From assembly GCF_030381805.1 (NCBI RefSeq), contig NZ_JAUDRH010000026.1, forward strand, positions 18,580 through 82,579: DNA of 64,000 nt. The letters are read 5' to 3'. Origin of the DNA: Chlorogloeopsis sp. ULAP01. GTDB taxonomy: Bacteria; Cyanobacteriota; Cyanobacteriia; Cyanobacteriales; Nostocaceae. How positions within the stretch are numbered: position 1 is the first letter of the stretch; every line of letters begins with the position of its first letter. Both the position numbers and the translations under genes were made by a program. Below are positions 1 to 8,633 of the stretch, piece by piece. The notes under the pieces are model-generated. The model ran no database searches and was not told the DNA's origin. It saw nothing but the letters and a program-made list of their open reading frames with translations.

Positions 1-60
1 TGGTTAATAACTAATACTCAAAAGGTAATTAGCGATTAAATATAGTTGTTCATTCATAGA

Positions 61-1155
61 TCATTTGAAATTGCCACATTCACCAAAATATTTAATGACT
101 GCATGAGCGATCGCTTCGTTACCATCCTTAGCAATATGTTTCGAGGAGGTTGGCGGCTGGGGTGGTTGGAGTAAAAAATCCCAAGAACCATCAAAAAACT
201 CTGAAGGAGTGAGAATTTGATGCTGATTGTAAGTAGAAATACCTTCTAATAGAAAAGCTGCTTCTGCAAACTCATCACGAGTTACAGAAACAATTGGTAT
301 ATCTAGGCGAGTAGCTTCTGCAAAAGTACTGTAACCAGGTTTAGAAACAACTCGACTACAGATGGGCATAAAATCTACAGGACGGAATTTATGGTCGCTG
401 ATTTTAACTATATTAGGTAAATCTGGGGCTGAGTGGTCGAAAGCAATAAATTGCCAGTCCGAAAATTTTTGCAGCCGCTCATAAGGAATTTGTTGCAAAC
501 CCAAGCCACCGAAAGTAAGTAATATAGTTCTTTCAAGTGGTGCAGTAATACTCCACATTGCTCGTATTTCATCAGCACAATAACGAGGAGAACCACCTGT
601 TAAACCCACATCTGTAACGTACTCGAATGCTTCCATCGGTTCGTGAAAGGGAAGACGAAACAAATGATCGCACTTGCTGTAACAATCACTAATCCAATCT
701 GCAACTTCGATAAAGCGATCACCCCAACTTCGGTAAATAAAGTCAAAACCAAAGTTACTCATCATCCAGCAGGGAATGTCGGCAGCTTTACCCATTTCGG
801 CAGCAAGGAAGGGAATATCTGCCAAGATCAGATGAACGCGGTTTTGGCGAATAAAGTTGACTTCTGAGGCAATGATAGAACGCTGATTTTTCTTAATCTC
901 TAATAATTTTTCCAATGTCGCCTCTTTGTCCATTGTCAAGCTATCTGCTTGTACAACACCCAAATCAAATGCACGGGGACGATGGATAAAATCGCCTTCA
1001 ATATAGCACTCTAGCAACCACCGTGGAGCAGTGGTCACCAAAATGAGCAGAACTTCTGGACACAGCTTTTGAATAGTTGCTGCAACAGCCGCAACACGAG
1101 TAGCATGACCAAAACCATGATTGGTGATTGCTATATATAAAATTGGACGTTCCAT
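61..1155 (-). CDS. MurG-like GT-B glycosyltransferase
   Basis: Predicted cytoplasmic glycosyltransferase of about 364 residues. The N-terminal glycine-rich loop (NHGFGHATR, residues 12-20) and a C-terminal SKPGYSTFAEA segment resemble the sugar-nucleotide-binding parts of MurG/GtrA-like GT-B enzymes; similar folds occur at the N-terminus of L-arabinokinases. The frame stays open 30 codons further upstream, but that stretch is low-complexity and hydrophobic, so the ATG at 1153-1155 before ERPILYIAI is preferred. It lies downstream of a class V aminotransferase on the same strand, 142 bases away, with a heptamer repeat at that gene's 3' end. Donor and acceptor sugars cannot be read from the sequence. 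Family fairly sure; substrate unknown. Confidence 0.75.
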   Translation of the reverse strand: MERPILYIAITNHGFGHATRVAAVAATIQKLCPEVLLILVTTAPRWLLECYIEGDFIHRPRAFDLGVVQADSLTMDKEATLEKLLEIKKNQRSIIASEVNFIRQNRVHLILADIPFLAAEMGKAADIPCWMMSNFGFDFIYRSWGDRFIEVADWISDCYSKCDHLFRLPFHEPMEAFEYVTDVGLTGGSPRYCADEIRAMWSITAPLERTILLTFGGLGLQQIPYERLQKFSDWQFIAFDHSAPDLPNIVKISDHKFRPVDFMPICSRVVSKPGYSTFAEATRLDIPIVSVTRDEFAEAAFLLEGISTYNQHQILTPSEFFDGSWDFLLQPPQPPTSSKHIAKDGNEAIAHAVIKYFGECGNFK

Positions 1156-1290
1156 AGTAAATTTGAAATTTTTGAGTACAAGGGAAGTTGGTAGGGGTGG
1201 GTTTAGAAGATAAATTGTCGATAGCAAATGAAAGATAATCAACAAAACCCGCCCGTACAGTAGATAGTAGTAAAAAATTAGCCATTGCTA

Positions 1291-1318
1291 TTAACCATTA
1301 ACCATTAACCACTAACCA
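1291..1318. repeat. heptamer short tandem repeat (TTAACCA-like, 4 copies)
   Basis: Four consecutive seven-base units (three TTAACCA, one CTAACCA). The last codons and stop of the neighbouring minus-strand aminotransferase lie inside this repeat, so its extreme C-terminus is written in repeat sequence. Such STRR tracts are common in Nostocales spacers. Confidence 0.8.
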
Positions 1319-2491
1319 TTCCCTAATTCCCTCAACCAGTTTGTCGATTTCCGACTCCAGTGTAAAGTAGTGAACGCAGGCACGCACGCAATTCGGATTG
1401 GCAATTATCCGAATAAATAGTCCTTGTGATTCCAAAAAATTCACCAATTGAGGATGAGACTGGTGAGTATTCTGAGCAAGTTGAAATGAGACTAAACCAC
1501 TTTCGGGAGCTGAGGTTAGTAAAAGATGAATATTGGGTAGTGTCCTCAATTGCTGCCACAGGTACTCACTATTACGACAAATTTGCTGATATCTTTCCTC
1601 TGCCGTTCCCCATTGCCGATGAATGGCGATCGCTTCTCTCAATCCAGCGTAAAGAGGATAATCTGATGTTGCAACTTCATAACATTGTCCATCAGGTTGC
1701 CAATCCATAGGCATTCCTTGACTATCAGTAATCACACTACGCCAACCAACAAAAGTAGGCTTCAAGCTTGCCCTAATTTCTGGATGCACATACAAACCTC
1801 CTATCCCCGCAGGGCCACATAACCATTTATGCCCCGTGAAGGCATAAAAATCTACCCCTAATGCAGTTAAATCCAAAGACAATAAACCAACTGATTGCGC
1901 TGCGTCTATCAGCAGTAGAGAATTATTTTCCCTGCATTTTCTTGCAATTTTGTCAAGAGGCAGAATTTGACCTGTATTCCAGAGAATATGACTCAAAATT
2001 ACTAAACGGGTATTAGGACGAAGGTGCTGGGCTACTATCGCCACAGGATCGCCTTCGTTCAAGGTAGACATTAAGGGGCAGGTCGTAACTTCGATAGCAT
2101 ATCTACGTGAAATTTCTTGGGCAATTGCCACAACGCTGTGATGTTCACAGTCAGATAAAAGCAAGTGGTCGCCAGCTTGCCAGTCGATACCCCACATTGT
2201 AATATTACAACCAACAGTTACATTCTCCGTAATGCTGATTGTCTGTGGTTGTACATTTAATTCGGATGCGATCGCAGCTCTTGTGGCTTTTACTTCCTGT
2301 CCAATCCATTTACCGATTGCATTGCCAAAAGGGCCGATTTCTTGAATATATGCTTGAGCTTGAGTGATGGCATTCATAGACGCTTTAGCCATAGGGCCTT
2401 GACCACCGTAGTTGAAATAAGTTTTATTTGCTAAAGCTGGAAATTTTTGCCGATGGAGATGCAGCTTGGTTTCTATTACAGAAATGGTCAT
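1298..2491 (-). CDS. class V aminotransferase (cysteine desulfurase-like fold)
   Basis: PLP-dependent fold-type I enzyme of 397 residues, a usual length for class V aminotransferases. The PLP lysine is visible in FTGHKWLCGPAG (about residue 225), and LLLIDAAQSVG earlier supplies the cofactor-contacting Asp. Family members include cysteine desulfurases, isopenicillin N epimerase-like and kynureninase-like enzymes. The conserved active-site Cys loop of true IscS/SufS is not obvious near the C-terminus, so an epimerase/lyase-type activity is equally possible. It begins at ATG 2489-2491 and may be cotranscribed with the glycosyltransferase downstream. The C-terminal codons fall in a heptamer repeat. 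Confidence 0.8.
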   Translation of the reverse strand: MTISVIETKLHLHRQKFPALANKTYFNYGGQGPMAKASMNAITQAQAYIQEIGPFGNAIGKWIGQEVKATRAAIASELNVQPQTISITENVTVGCNITMWGIDWQAGDHLLLSDCEHHSVVAIAQEISRRYAIEVTTCPLMSTLNEGDPVAIVAQHLRPNTRLVILSHILWNTGQILPLDKIARKCRENNSLLLIDAAQSVGLLSLDLTALGVDFYAFTGHKWLCGPAGIGGLYVHPEIRASLKPTFVGWRSVITDSQGMPMDWQPDGQCYEVATSDYPLYAGLREAIAIHRQWGTAEERYQQICRNSEYLWQQLRTLPNIHLLLTSAPESGLVSFQLAQNTHQSHPQLVNFLESQGLFIRIIANPNCVRACVHYFTLESEIDKLVEGIREWLVVNG

Positions 2492-2779
2492 ACAGCAATC
2501 CTAAATTAGGTTGTGAAGTGAACAAGAATCGTACACAGTTGCCTTTGCAAATCAATAAATTTGTTGAGGAAAGCAATGATTTTCATTTTAAAAGTAAGCG
2601 ATCGCGCATTTACAAACTCAATTTAACTGCACCCATAACCTAGCGATTGAAAGGCATATAGGTGACGCCCTTTTGGCTCAAAAGTCGAGTATTATTGCTA
2701 ACTAACAACATCGCTGTAGTTAGTTGTGGAAATTTCGCAGCAATTGATCTGGAAGTTAGGTCAGACTTGATATAAGTGA

Positions 2780-4366
2780 TTAGACAAAATTGTCTGCAAT
2801 AATCCGCTCGATGCACCGTTCTGCAAGGGCAGCGATAGTAAGAGAAGGGTTAACGCATCCGGCGTAGCCTGGAATCATTGCACCATCTACAACATATAAA
2901 CCTTTGTAGCCTATAACTCTACCGTAAAGGTCACAGGCTCTTCCAAGTACGGCACCACCGAGTGGATGCAATGTTATCTCATCTAAGACACGAGCAGTTG
3001 TAGGCTGATATGTACTGTTTGTATTAGCTTGGTTAAGTGTTTGGTATGTTCTCAAGGCTGCTTGACGTAGCTGAACTATCTCTGGATCGTATATGGGCCA
3101 GTTTAGTCGCACGCTATTCGTAAAGGAGTCAAACTGGAAGCTCCCCTTTGCTGAACCAATGGTAAATCCTAATGAATAAAGATAATCTTGCCGTGTTTCA
3201 TTCCATTGTGGATATGGCTGAAGGGCTGTTGGTGCAAGTGGATTAGCATGATCTTCAATAACAGCACTTAACGGCCCGCCTTGACTAGGGTTAGTGGGCG
3301 GTAGACCGACTCTAAGACCAAGAGTATCACCATTACCACCCCAAAATTTTCCCACAGCATCATTTAGCTTGGGCAGCGTTCCTTTAGCTTTTGCCTTAAC
3401 TAGAAGCTTTGATGTTCCGATTGAACCAGCCGCTAAAAAAACGTACCTACTCGTAAACGTGTGCTTTTGTATAACCTTCCCACCTTCATCGATTTGGTTA
3501 CAAAAAACTGCATAGCGATGTTCTGGCAGTTCGTAGATATCTGTGACTATGTGTAATGGCAAGATTTGAACAAATCCGCTCTGTTCTGCCTGTAGTAGAT
3601 AGTTGCGATCCAAGCTATTCTTGCAGCCGCTATTATTTCCATACAAAAACTCACCAGCGATCGCAGAAGGAACGCGCTCTCCAGAGATTTCTTGGCGAAC
3701 TATATCCCAGTCTAGATTCATGTCCAATAGCTTGCCAGGCAATCCTGCATTTGCCGCCTGCTCTAGGGTGACGCGTGTCAGGCGGTAGTAGTCTGACGCT
3801 AATATATCTGCTGGAATGGGGCTAGGTTTTAGTACGGAGCGAACTCTAGGATAATATACCTCGGCCATTTCATCATAAGAGATTGCTTCTTGGAAGACTC
3901 GATCAAAATTAGCGCGTGTTGGTTCGTAGGTAGCTGCGGAGTAAACAAGAGAACCGCCACCCACACCCGCACCTGCTAACACACCGATGCCGTTTTCCCC
4001 TAAAACCTCCAACACACCAGTACAATCATCAATGGCATTAGGTTTAAAAATACCGAGAACAGGAGCCGAAGAAGAATTTAGCCACAAAGAGCGGCTATCT
4101 GGAGTACGCACGCTAGAAAAGGTGTTCTGTTCTTCAGTCAATGTCCAACGACGACCACGTTCCAATACAATAGTTTGTACTCCAGCTTGTGCTAACCGCA
4201 GCGCAGCAACCGCACCACCAAAGCCACTGCCAATCACGATCGCATCTATAGGTTCACTCTGATTTGCCCAGGAACGCAGGATATCGGTACTAGTAACTGC
4301 ATAACTTCCAACAGCAAAAGCACTAGCTTTGAGGAAACGCCGTCGGTAGATGCGGAGATTATTCAT
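2780..4366 (-). CDS. GMC-type FAD oxidoreductase, cholesterol-oxidase-like, Tat-exported
   Basis: FAD-dependent glucose-methanol-choline family oxidoreductase of 528 residues. The N-terminus RRRFLKASAFAVGSYAV (about 8-24) is a twin-arginine-type signal, so export is likely. An FAD dinucleotide fold follows (VIGSGFGGAVAALRLAQAG, about 45-63), with a second glycine-rich segment (GAGVGGGSLVYSA) and the C-terminal HPLGGAVLGR and VDGAMIPG blocks typical of cholesterol-oxidase-like GMC proteins. Substrate unknown, likely a sterol, hopanoid or other alcohol. It stands alone: the upstream GNAT gene is separated by 250 bases with a terminator hairpin. Confidence 0.82.
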   Translation of the reverse strand: MNNLRIYRRRFLKASAFAVGSYAVTSTDILRSWANQSEPIDAIVIGSGFGGAVAALRLAQAGVQTIVLERGRRWTLTEEQNTFSSVRTPDSRSLWLNSSSAPVLGIFKPNAIDDCTGVLEVLGENGIGVLAGAGVGGGSLVYSAATYEPTRANFDRVFQEAISYDEMAEVYYPRVRSVLKPSPIPADILASDYYRLTRVTLEQAANAGLPGKLLDMNLDWDIVRQEISGERVPSAIAGEFLYGNNSGCKNSLDRNYLLQAEQSGFVQILPLHIVTDIYELPEHRYAVFCNQIDEGGKVIQKHTFTSRYVFLAAGSIGTSKLLVKAKAKGTLPKLNDAVGKFWGGNGDTLGLRVGLPPTNPSQGGPLSAVIEDHANPLAPTALQPYPQWNETRQDYLYSLGFTIGSAKGSFQFDSFTNSVRLNWPIYDPEIVQLRQAALRTYQTLNQANTNSTYQPTTARVLDEITLHPLGGAVLGRACDLYGRVIGYKGLYVVDGAMIPGYAGCVNPSLTIAALAERCIERIIADNFV

Positions 4367-4561
4367 AAGCGTTTCTTTTAATATTTAGTAGCAATTAGAC
4401 ATTAGATATAGCACGGAAGTCTAGGAGACAGTAATTCATATGCAACTGCTTCTTTTTCAGCCTAAATAGCTTTTATTTTTGGTAAAAAACAATTATATAG
4501 AAATCATTTACTGACAGTGTTGTGAGGCGCGATCGCACTCTGGTTATATGCGCTCTATAAA

Positions 4562-4594
4562 AGATCCCCGACTTTTCTAAAAAGTTGGGGATCT
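4562..4594 (-). terminator. rho-independent terminator after GNAT gene
   Basis: Long inverted repeat around AGATCCCC...GGGGATCT with a 3-4 base loop; on the minus strand it is followed by TTTTAT. It lies just after the stop of the acetyltransferase at 4617 and before the GMC gene. Confidence 0.7.
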
Positions 4595-4616
4595 GGAGAT
4601 ATATGTTTTTGTTTAT

Positions 4617-5132
4617 TTAGTGTCTGTATATATGAATCTCGTAGTATAAAAGTGGTCGTTCGTTGATGATCGCCCGTCGAGTCTGAGACATACCTATAGC
4701 CTCAAGTACTCTTATCGAAGCTTCGTTCGGTTCATCAACATCTGCAATCACACGTTCCAAATCAAGCACGTCAAAGGCATAATTAAGTACAGTCCGTGCA
4801 GCTTCTTTTGCATAACCACGTCCCCAAAGTGAGGGACAAGTGCCAAATATGAGACTCGGTGCTTCCTGCAATGAATGAAGCAAACCTGCGAATCCTGCAA
4901 TCAAATCATTTTGATTTTCAAAAAATAGCCAAATCCCATAACCGTAATTTGTAAAATTCTCTGTACTTGTCTCAATAAAAGATTGCGCTTGTTCACAAGA
5001 AATTTGGCGATCATCGAATAGGAATCGCCTGACATTAGCATCAATCCATAGCTTATGTAGGGAGTTCAAATCCTCGTTTTGGCATGGGCGTAGGCTCAGT
5101 CGTTCAGTGTGAAGTAAGTACGTCATTATCAT
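4617..5132 (-). CDS. GNAT family N-acetyltransferase (RimJ/RimL type)
   Basis: Acetyl-CoA-dependent N-acetyltransferase of 171 residues. It has the RimJ/RimL layout: TERLSLRPCQNEDL at the start, the acetyl-CoA loop region around LWGRGYAKEAART (about 103-115), and the closing VDEPNEASIRVLEAIGM (about 131-147) typical of this subfamily. Acceptor may be a ribosomal protein N-terminus, an antibiotic or a small molecule; nothing nearby decides. The start reads MIMTYLLHTERL with two possible Met codons. It has its own terminator and is not in an operon. Confidence 0.85.
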   Translation of the reverse strand: MIMTYLLHTERLSLRPCQNEDLNSLHKLWIDANVRRFLFDDRQISCEQAQSFIETSTENFTNYGYGIWLFFENQNDLIAGFAGLLHSLQEAPSLIFGTCPSLWGRGYAKEAARTVLNYAFDVLDLERVIADVDEPNEASIRVLEAIGMSQTRRAIINERPLLYYEIHIYRH

Positions 5133-5245
5133 TCAGTTCAGCAATAGCGGCTTTTGTCTATCTACTGCACTGTTATATTAACTTGCTAACATCGCGATCG
5201 CCCTTTACCTCAGTAAAAATCACATTGATGTTATGATCGAAAACG

Positions 5246-5378
5246 TTCGGTTCTGGTGGGGAGCAGCCACCAGAGGTAACGGGGAAAGTACGGTGCAAAT
5301 CCGACGCTGTCCCGCAACTGTAATCAAATCAAAAGTCCCATAACTTTTGCCTTTGTAAGTCAGGATGCCCGCCGAAGT
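5246..5378 (+). promoter_or_regulatory. cobalamin (B12) riboswitch
   Basis: The conserved cobalamin riboswitch core is present in order: GGTGGGGAGC near the 5' side, the GGGGAAAGTACGGTGCAAATC region, the B12 box GCTGTCCCGCAACTGTAA, and the closing GTCAGGATGCCCGCC. It lies about 35 bases upstream of the DUF1636 gene, whose RBS (GAGGAT, about 5402) is right after it, so control of translation or transcription by adenosylcobalamin is expected. B12 should repress the downstream gene. Confidence 0.95.
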
Positions 5379-5413
5379 TAATCAATGATTTCCATGTATC
5401 TGCGAGGATTCAG

Positions 5414-5833
5414 ATGACAGCCACAACAAATATGTCCACAACCAAGGGTACTAATATCCCTTCTCATACTTTATTTGTTTGTAAAACTTGTGCTACCACA
5501 TGGCAAGATGGCAAGCGAATTGGTGAAAGTGGAGGTCAAAAGCTACTACAACAGCTTCAAAACTTATCACAAGACTGGCATCTGAAAAATGATTTTCCAA
5601 TTCAGGAAGTTGAATGCATGAGCGCTTGCAATCATTCTTGCGTTGTCGCTTTTGCTGGAACTGGTAAATTAACTTATTTGTTTGGAGATTTACCAATCGA
5701 TAACAGCGCATCCGCTATCTTGGAATGTGCTAGCCAATATTATGCTAAACCTGATGGTTTACTACCTTGGTCAGAACGTCCTGAACCCCTTAAAAAAGGT
5801 ATTTTGGCTAAGATTCCACCCTTACCCTCATAA
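5414..5833 (+). CDS. DUF1636 family metal-binding protein under B12 riboswitch
   Basis: Protein of 139 residues of the DUF1636 family, a small thioredoxin-fold/ferredoxin-like protein often found next to cobalamin biosynthesis genes. Visible cysteines: CKTCATTW (about 23-30) and ECMSACNHSC (about 67-76), a likely metal or Fe-S site. Function in cobalt/cobalamin metabolism is inferred from the riboswitch directly upstream and from family context; no cob genes are in the window. The start ATG is preceded by a GAGGAT ribosome binding site. Confidence 0.85.
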   Translation: MTATTNMSTTKGTNIPSHTLFVCKTCATTWQDGKRIGESGGQKLLQQLQNLSQDWHLKNDFPIQEVECMSACNHSCVVAFAGTGKLTYLFGDLPIDNSASAILECASQYYAKPDGLLPWSERPEPLKKGILAKIPPLPS

Positions 5834-5849
5834 ATATTTGTTAGAGTTG

Positions 5850-6527
5850 TTAATTAGCAATTTCTTGTACCAGCAGTAATCTTCCTTCTTTGTATGCCTG
5901 ACGCAAGGCGATCGCCTCTGCCACAATTTTTTGAGCGCTAGTTCCCTCTGTATCCATCATTTTTTGCAGAGTAATTCCAGTTCGTTCATTTTCTTCGTGA
6001 ATGGGTGGAATTTGACAATACCTACCACCATTTTTTGTCCGTCTCCAGATACTGGGCTTTTCCGGTTTTATTTCCCTGGGTTGACGTTGCTTTCTGACTA
6101 GCTCTCGTACTGCTTTTTGAGAAACTTCTGCCAAATCTAATAGCTGATCGATAACTGGCTGATATTTCTTGCTGTTTTCTGCTAGCTGATATATGGTTCT
6201 CGGTTCAATTTGCGCTAAATCTTGAGGTGAGAACTTTTGAAAGGCTGCTGCTATCTTTAAATATTTCTTCTCCTCATCCACGAAGCCATGTTCAGAAAGC
6301 AACTTTCTGTATTCCCGTTTAGAGTGCGTCTTTTTGAATTCAGCTAGAAAGAAGGCGTGTCGTAGAATAGTTGCGGTGGCATGAAAGAGCGCCCCAAAAG
6401 AAGAATTTAGATCATTTGAAAGCGTTGCTATCTCAGCCTGCTCTTTCTCGTACTGTTTAAAGGAGGATCTGGTAATTGTTTTAGAATCAACTTGGGCTGC
6501 TATTACACTGTGCATTTGTGTCGTCAT
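5850..6527 (-). CDS. conserved hypothetical hydrophilic protein
   Basis: Unrecognised 225-residue, charged, mostly helical protein with no signal peptide or membrane segment. A stretch AEVSQKAVRELVRKQRQPR (about 129-147) looks helix-turn-helix-like and could bind nucleic acid, followed by a basic region with SIWRRTKNGGRYCQIPP and a helical C-terminus. It converges with the DUF1636 gene, 16 bases apart stop to stop. HIP1 octamers lie inside it, so it is probably long resident. Function not assigned. Confidence 0.55.
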   Translation of the reverse strand: MTTQMHSVIAAQVDSKTITRSSFKQYEKEQAEIATLSNDLNSSFGALFHATATILRHAFFLAEFKKTHSKREYRKLLSEHGFVDEEKKYLKIAAAFQKFSPQDLAQIEPRTIYQLAENSKKYQPVIDQLLDLAEVSQKAVRELVRKQRQPREIKPEKPSIWRRTKNGGRYCQIPPIHEENERTGITLQKMMDTEGTSAQKIVAEAIALRQAYKEGRLLLVQEIAN

Positions 6528-6755
6528 AAAGCGATCGCACTCTTTATAGTGTTGGCAAAATTTAGCTTTACTAGAACAATTGTACTACTACAGTAGCAAG
6601 AAGAATCCCCAAACATACTAAAATTTTTGAGAAAAATGATGAAAGATTTATACAAGTAGGGCAGGTGACAGGGGACTAGGGATTAGGGACTAGGAAAGAT
6701 GAGGAAGATGGGGAGAAACCGCTCCCCACACTCCCCAATCCCCGATACCCGCTCC

Positions 6756-7100
6756 CTAATCACCTTTAGGAATCATTGTGTCAGGAATATGCTCTAACCC
6801 CCATTCAATCATTGCCATTAGCACGGGGCGAAGGCTTTGTCCTCGTTCTGTAAGTTGGTAGTTCATTCGCCGAGAATGATTGCCATATGGCTGTTTTACT
6901 AATAAACCTAGATCTTCTAGAGACTTGAGTCGATTTGCCAAGATATTAGTCGAAATTCCTTCCGGGGACTCTAAAAACTCTTCAAATCGTTGTTTGCCAA
7001 AAAACATCATGTCCCTTATCACCAAAAGCGTCCAACGATCGCCAATTAGATCTAGCATGGATGCGATCGGACAGTAGGAGCGTTTTGATTGTGCCATCAA
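6756..7100 (-). CDS. HxlR-family transcriptional regulator
   Basis: A 114-residue MarR/HxlR-type winged-helix regulator. CPIASMLDLIGDRWTLLVIR (about 10-29) is the HxlR hallmark with its conserved Cys, followed by FEEFLESPEGISTNILANRL (recognition region) and the C-terminal LTERGQSLRPVL. HxlR proteins often sense reactive electrophiles or oxidants through that cysteine. Divergent from the cupin gene, with a 91-base spacer holding inverted repeats, so it probably controls the cupin gene and itself. Confidence 0.9.
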   Translation of the reverse strand: MMAQSKRSYCPIASMLDLIGDRWTLLVIRDMMFFGKQRFEEFLESPEGISTNILANRLKSLEDLGLLVKQPYGNHSRRMNYQLTERGQSLRPVLMAMIEWGLEHIPDTMIPKGD

Positions 7101-7123
7101 TATAAAATCTGAATTTTAAAATT

Positions 7124-7170
7124 ACTTGCATTTTACAAGTTAACTTTGCTAAAGTAACTTTTAACTTGCA
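7124..7170. promoter_or_regulatory. candidate HxlR operator in divergent spacer
   Basis: Between the two divergent starts are an inverted repeat ACTTG-N7-CAAGT (7124-7140), a second short inverted repeat ACTTTGCTAAAGT (7143-7155), and a further ACTTGCA direct copy (7164-7170). HxlR dimers usually bind such AT-rich palindromes; binding here is inferred. Confidence 0.5.
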
Positions 7171-7191
7171 ATTTAAAACCTAAGGATAACC

Positions 7192-7668
7192 ATGATGCAA
7201 CCGATACCAATAGCCAAAACTGGGCAGAACTTTGCTGTTGTAGATCTAGGAAAATTTTCTGATTTGCATCAGTATATTTTTGAGGCTGAGGAACACTCGA
7301 TTAAGCTGGAAGGCAAAGTCTTTTTAAAACAATTGCTTAACCTAACTAGTGCAGAGATTTCCCTTAACACTTTACAGCCTCTGAAGTCCATACCGTTCTA
7401 TCACAAGCACCGATTAAACGAGGAAATTTATATTTTCATTCATGGTCGAGGAGAGTTTCAAGTCGACGATCGCGTATTTTCAGTCTGTGAGGGAACTGTA
7501 GTGCGCGTGGATTCTGAAGGGGAGCGCTGCTTGCGCAATACCTCAGATGGGGAACAGCTGAACTGGATAGTGATTCAATCACGAGCAGGTTCTTATCGCG
7601 ATCGCACAATTGAAGATGGCTACGGCGTTCAAAAACGGGTTAGTTGGGTTGGCAAGCAACGGATTTGA
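7192..7668 (+). CDS. cupin-domain protein
   Basis: A 158-residue single-domain cupin. The metal-binding motif is HKHRLNEEIYIFIHGRGEF (about 67-85): two His, a Glu, then the G-rich turn. A second cupin motif follows in FSVCEGTVVRVDSEGERCLRN. It may be an isomerase, dioxygenase or storage-type small-molecule-binding protein. Its divergent HxlR neighbour suggests induction by a reactive or aromatic compound. The start Met-Met pair at 7192 follows an AAGGATAA Shine-Dalgarno. Confidence 0.8.
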   Translation: MMQPIPIAKTGQNFAVVDLGKFSDLHQYIFEAEEHSIKLEGKVFLKQLLNLTSAEISLNTLQPLKSIPFYHKHRLNEEIYIFIHGRGEFQVDDRVFSVCEGTVVRVDSEGERCLRNTSDGEQLNWIVIQSRAGSYRDRTIEDGYGVQKRVSWVGKQRI

Positions 7669-7781
7669 ACTAGATTATGTTCGCTTGTGTACCTTGTAAA
7701 AAATTTCAGAGGATATACTCATTTTTAGCTGTGTCATACTGATAGGGTGCGTTAAAGTAATGCGAACACACCAAAATTATT

Positions 7782-7849
7782 GGTGCGTCACGGCTGATTC
7801 GATATCTTTCAAACTCTCAAATTTTTACATAGCCGTAATACACCCTACC
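7782..7849 (+). repeat. MITE-like element, copy A (68 bp)
   Basis: Imperfect terminal inverted repeats GGTGCGTCACGGCT and AGCCGTAATACACC flank an AT-rich core containing CTTTCAAACTCTCAAATTTT. Closely related copies are at 21096-21162 and (inverted) 25013-25079. It lies in the 3' spacer between the convergent cupin and metallo-hydrolase genes. Confidence 0.75.
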
Positions 7850-7856
7850 TAATTTA

Positions 7857-8630
7857 CTAAAACTTGTAACTTAAAACCTGTATTGCTCCATTCTCCGGCA
7901 AATTACCGGAACTAATAGTAACTGTGTCACTATTACTACGACGAACTGTCATTCCATCCATTAATTTCAAAAAGTCATCCAAGGGAGCAATATCGCAATT
8001 GTTACCATCGGCTGCTTTTGTACGGTAATGGGTAGGAACGACTAATTTGGGATTGATAACTTGAATTGCCTGTTTGGCTTCTTGAGCATTATAAGCTTTT
8101 GGCCCACCCCCTACAGGTACAAATGCTACATCAGGACGCCCAATCAGGATTTTTTGTTCAATGGAAATTGGTGCAGCAGCTCCTCCTAGATGTAGGATGT
8201 TGATTCCAGATTGATTCCATTGCCAAGCTGTGTTTTTACCAAACTGCCTGCCCCCTTTGCGATCATGATCGAGAGCAATTCCTTGAAATTTAATTCCCTG
8301 AAATTCATAGGCTCCCGCTTCGTAAATTAACTTGGGATTTCCAGGTAGATTTTCCACCGCGCCCTCATCTAGCAATTGACTGCTAATTAGTACTAAATCT
8401 GCTGCTACTTTTGGCGCACGATAACCGGCGGTACAACCAACTGTACGAAATGGATTAACCAAAATTTTCGTACCATCGCCAGTAAATAGAAAGCAAGTAT
8501 GCCCCAACCACTGAACTGTTAATGAACCACTGCGAGATTGGGCATTAGCTTGCAGGTGAGAACCCAAACTAGTCATGATGGTTGTTGCCAATCCCGCTCC
8601 AGCATAGCCCATCAGTTGCCGTCGTTTCAT
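7857..8630 (-). CDS. UlaG-like metallo-beta-lactamase-fold hydrolase, exported
   Basis: A 257-residue MBL-fold protein of the UlaG/L-ascorbate-lactonase-like group. The N-terminus MKRRQLMGYAGAGLATT... ending near SHLQANAQ is a signal peptide, so it acts in the periplasm or thylakoid lumen. The core starts at LTVQWLGHTCFLF, with later LVVPTHYRT. The full metal ligand set of typical MBL enzymes is not obvious: the H-x-H-x-D-H motif is not seen and LDHDRKGG may replace it. Catalysis is therefore uncertain. Starts three bases after the stop of the TrpG/PabA gene, so cotranscribed. Confidence 0.7.
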   Translation of the reverse strand: MKRRQLMGYAGAGLATTIMTSLGSHLQANAQSRSGSLTVQWLGHTCFLFTGDGTKILVNPFRTVGCTAGYRAPKVAADLVLISSQLLDEGAVENLPGNPKLIYEAGAYEFQGIKFQGIALDHDRKGGRQFGKNTAWQWNQSGINILHLGGAAAPISIEQKILIGRPDVAFVPVGGGPKAYNAQEAKQAIQVINPKLVVPTHYRTKAADGNNCDIAPLDDFLKLMDGMTVRRSNSDTVTISSGNLPENGAIQVLSYKF

Positions 8631-8633
8631 TAA

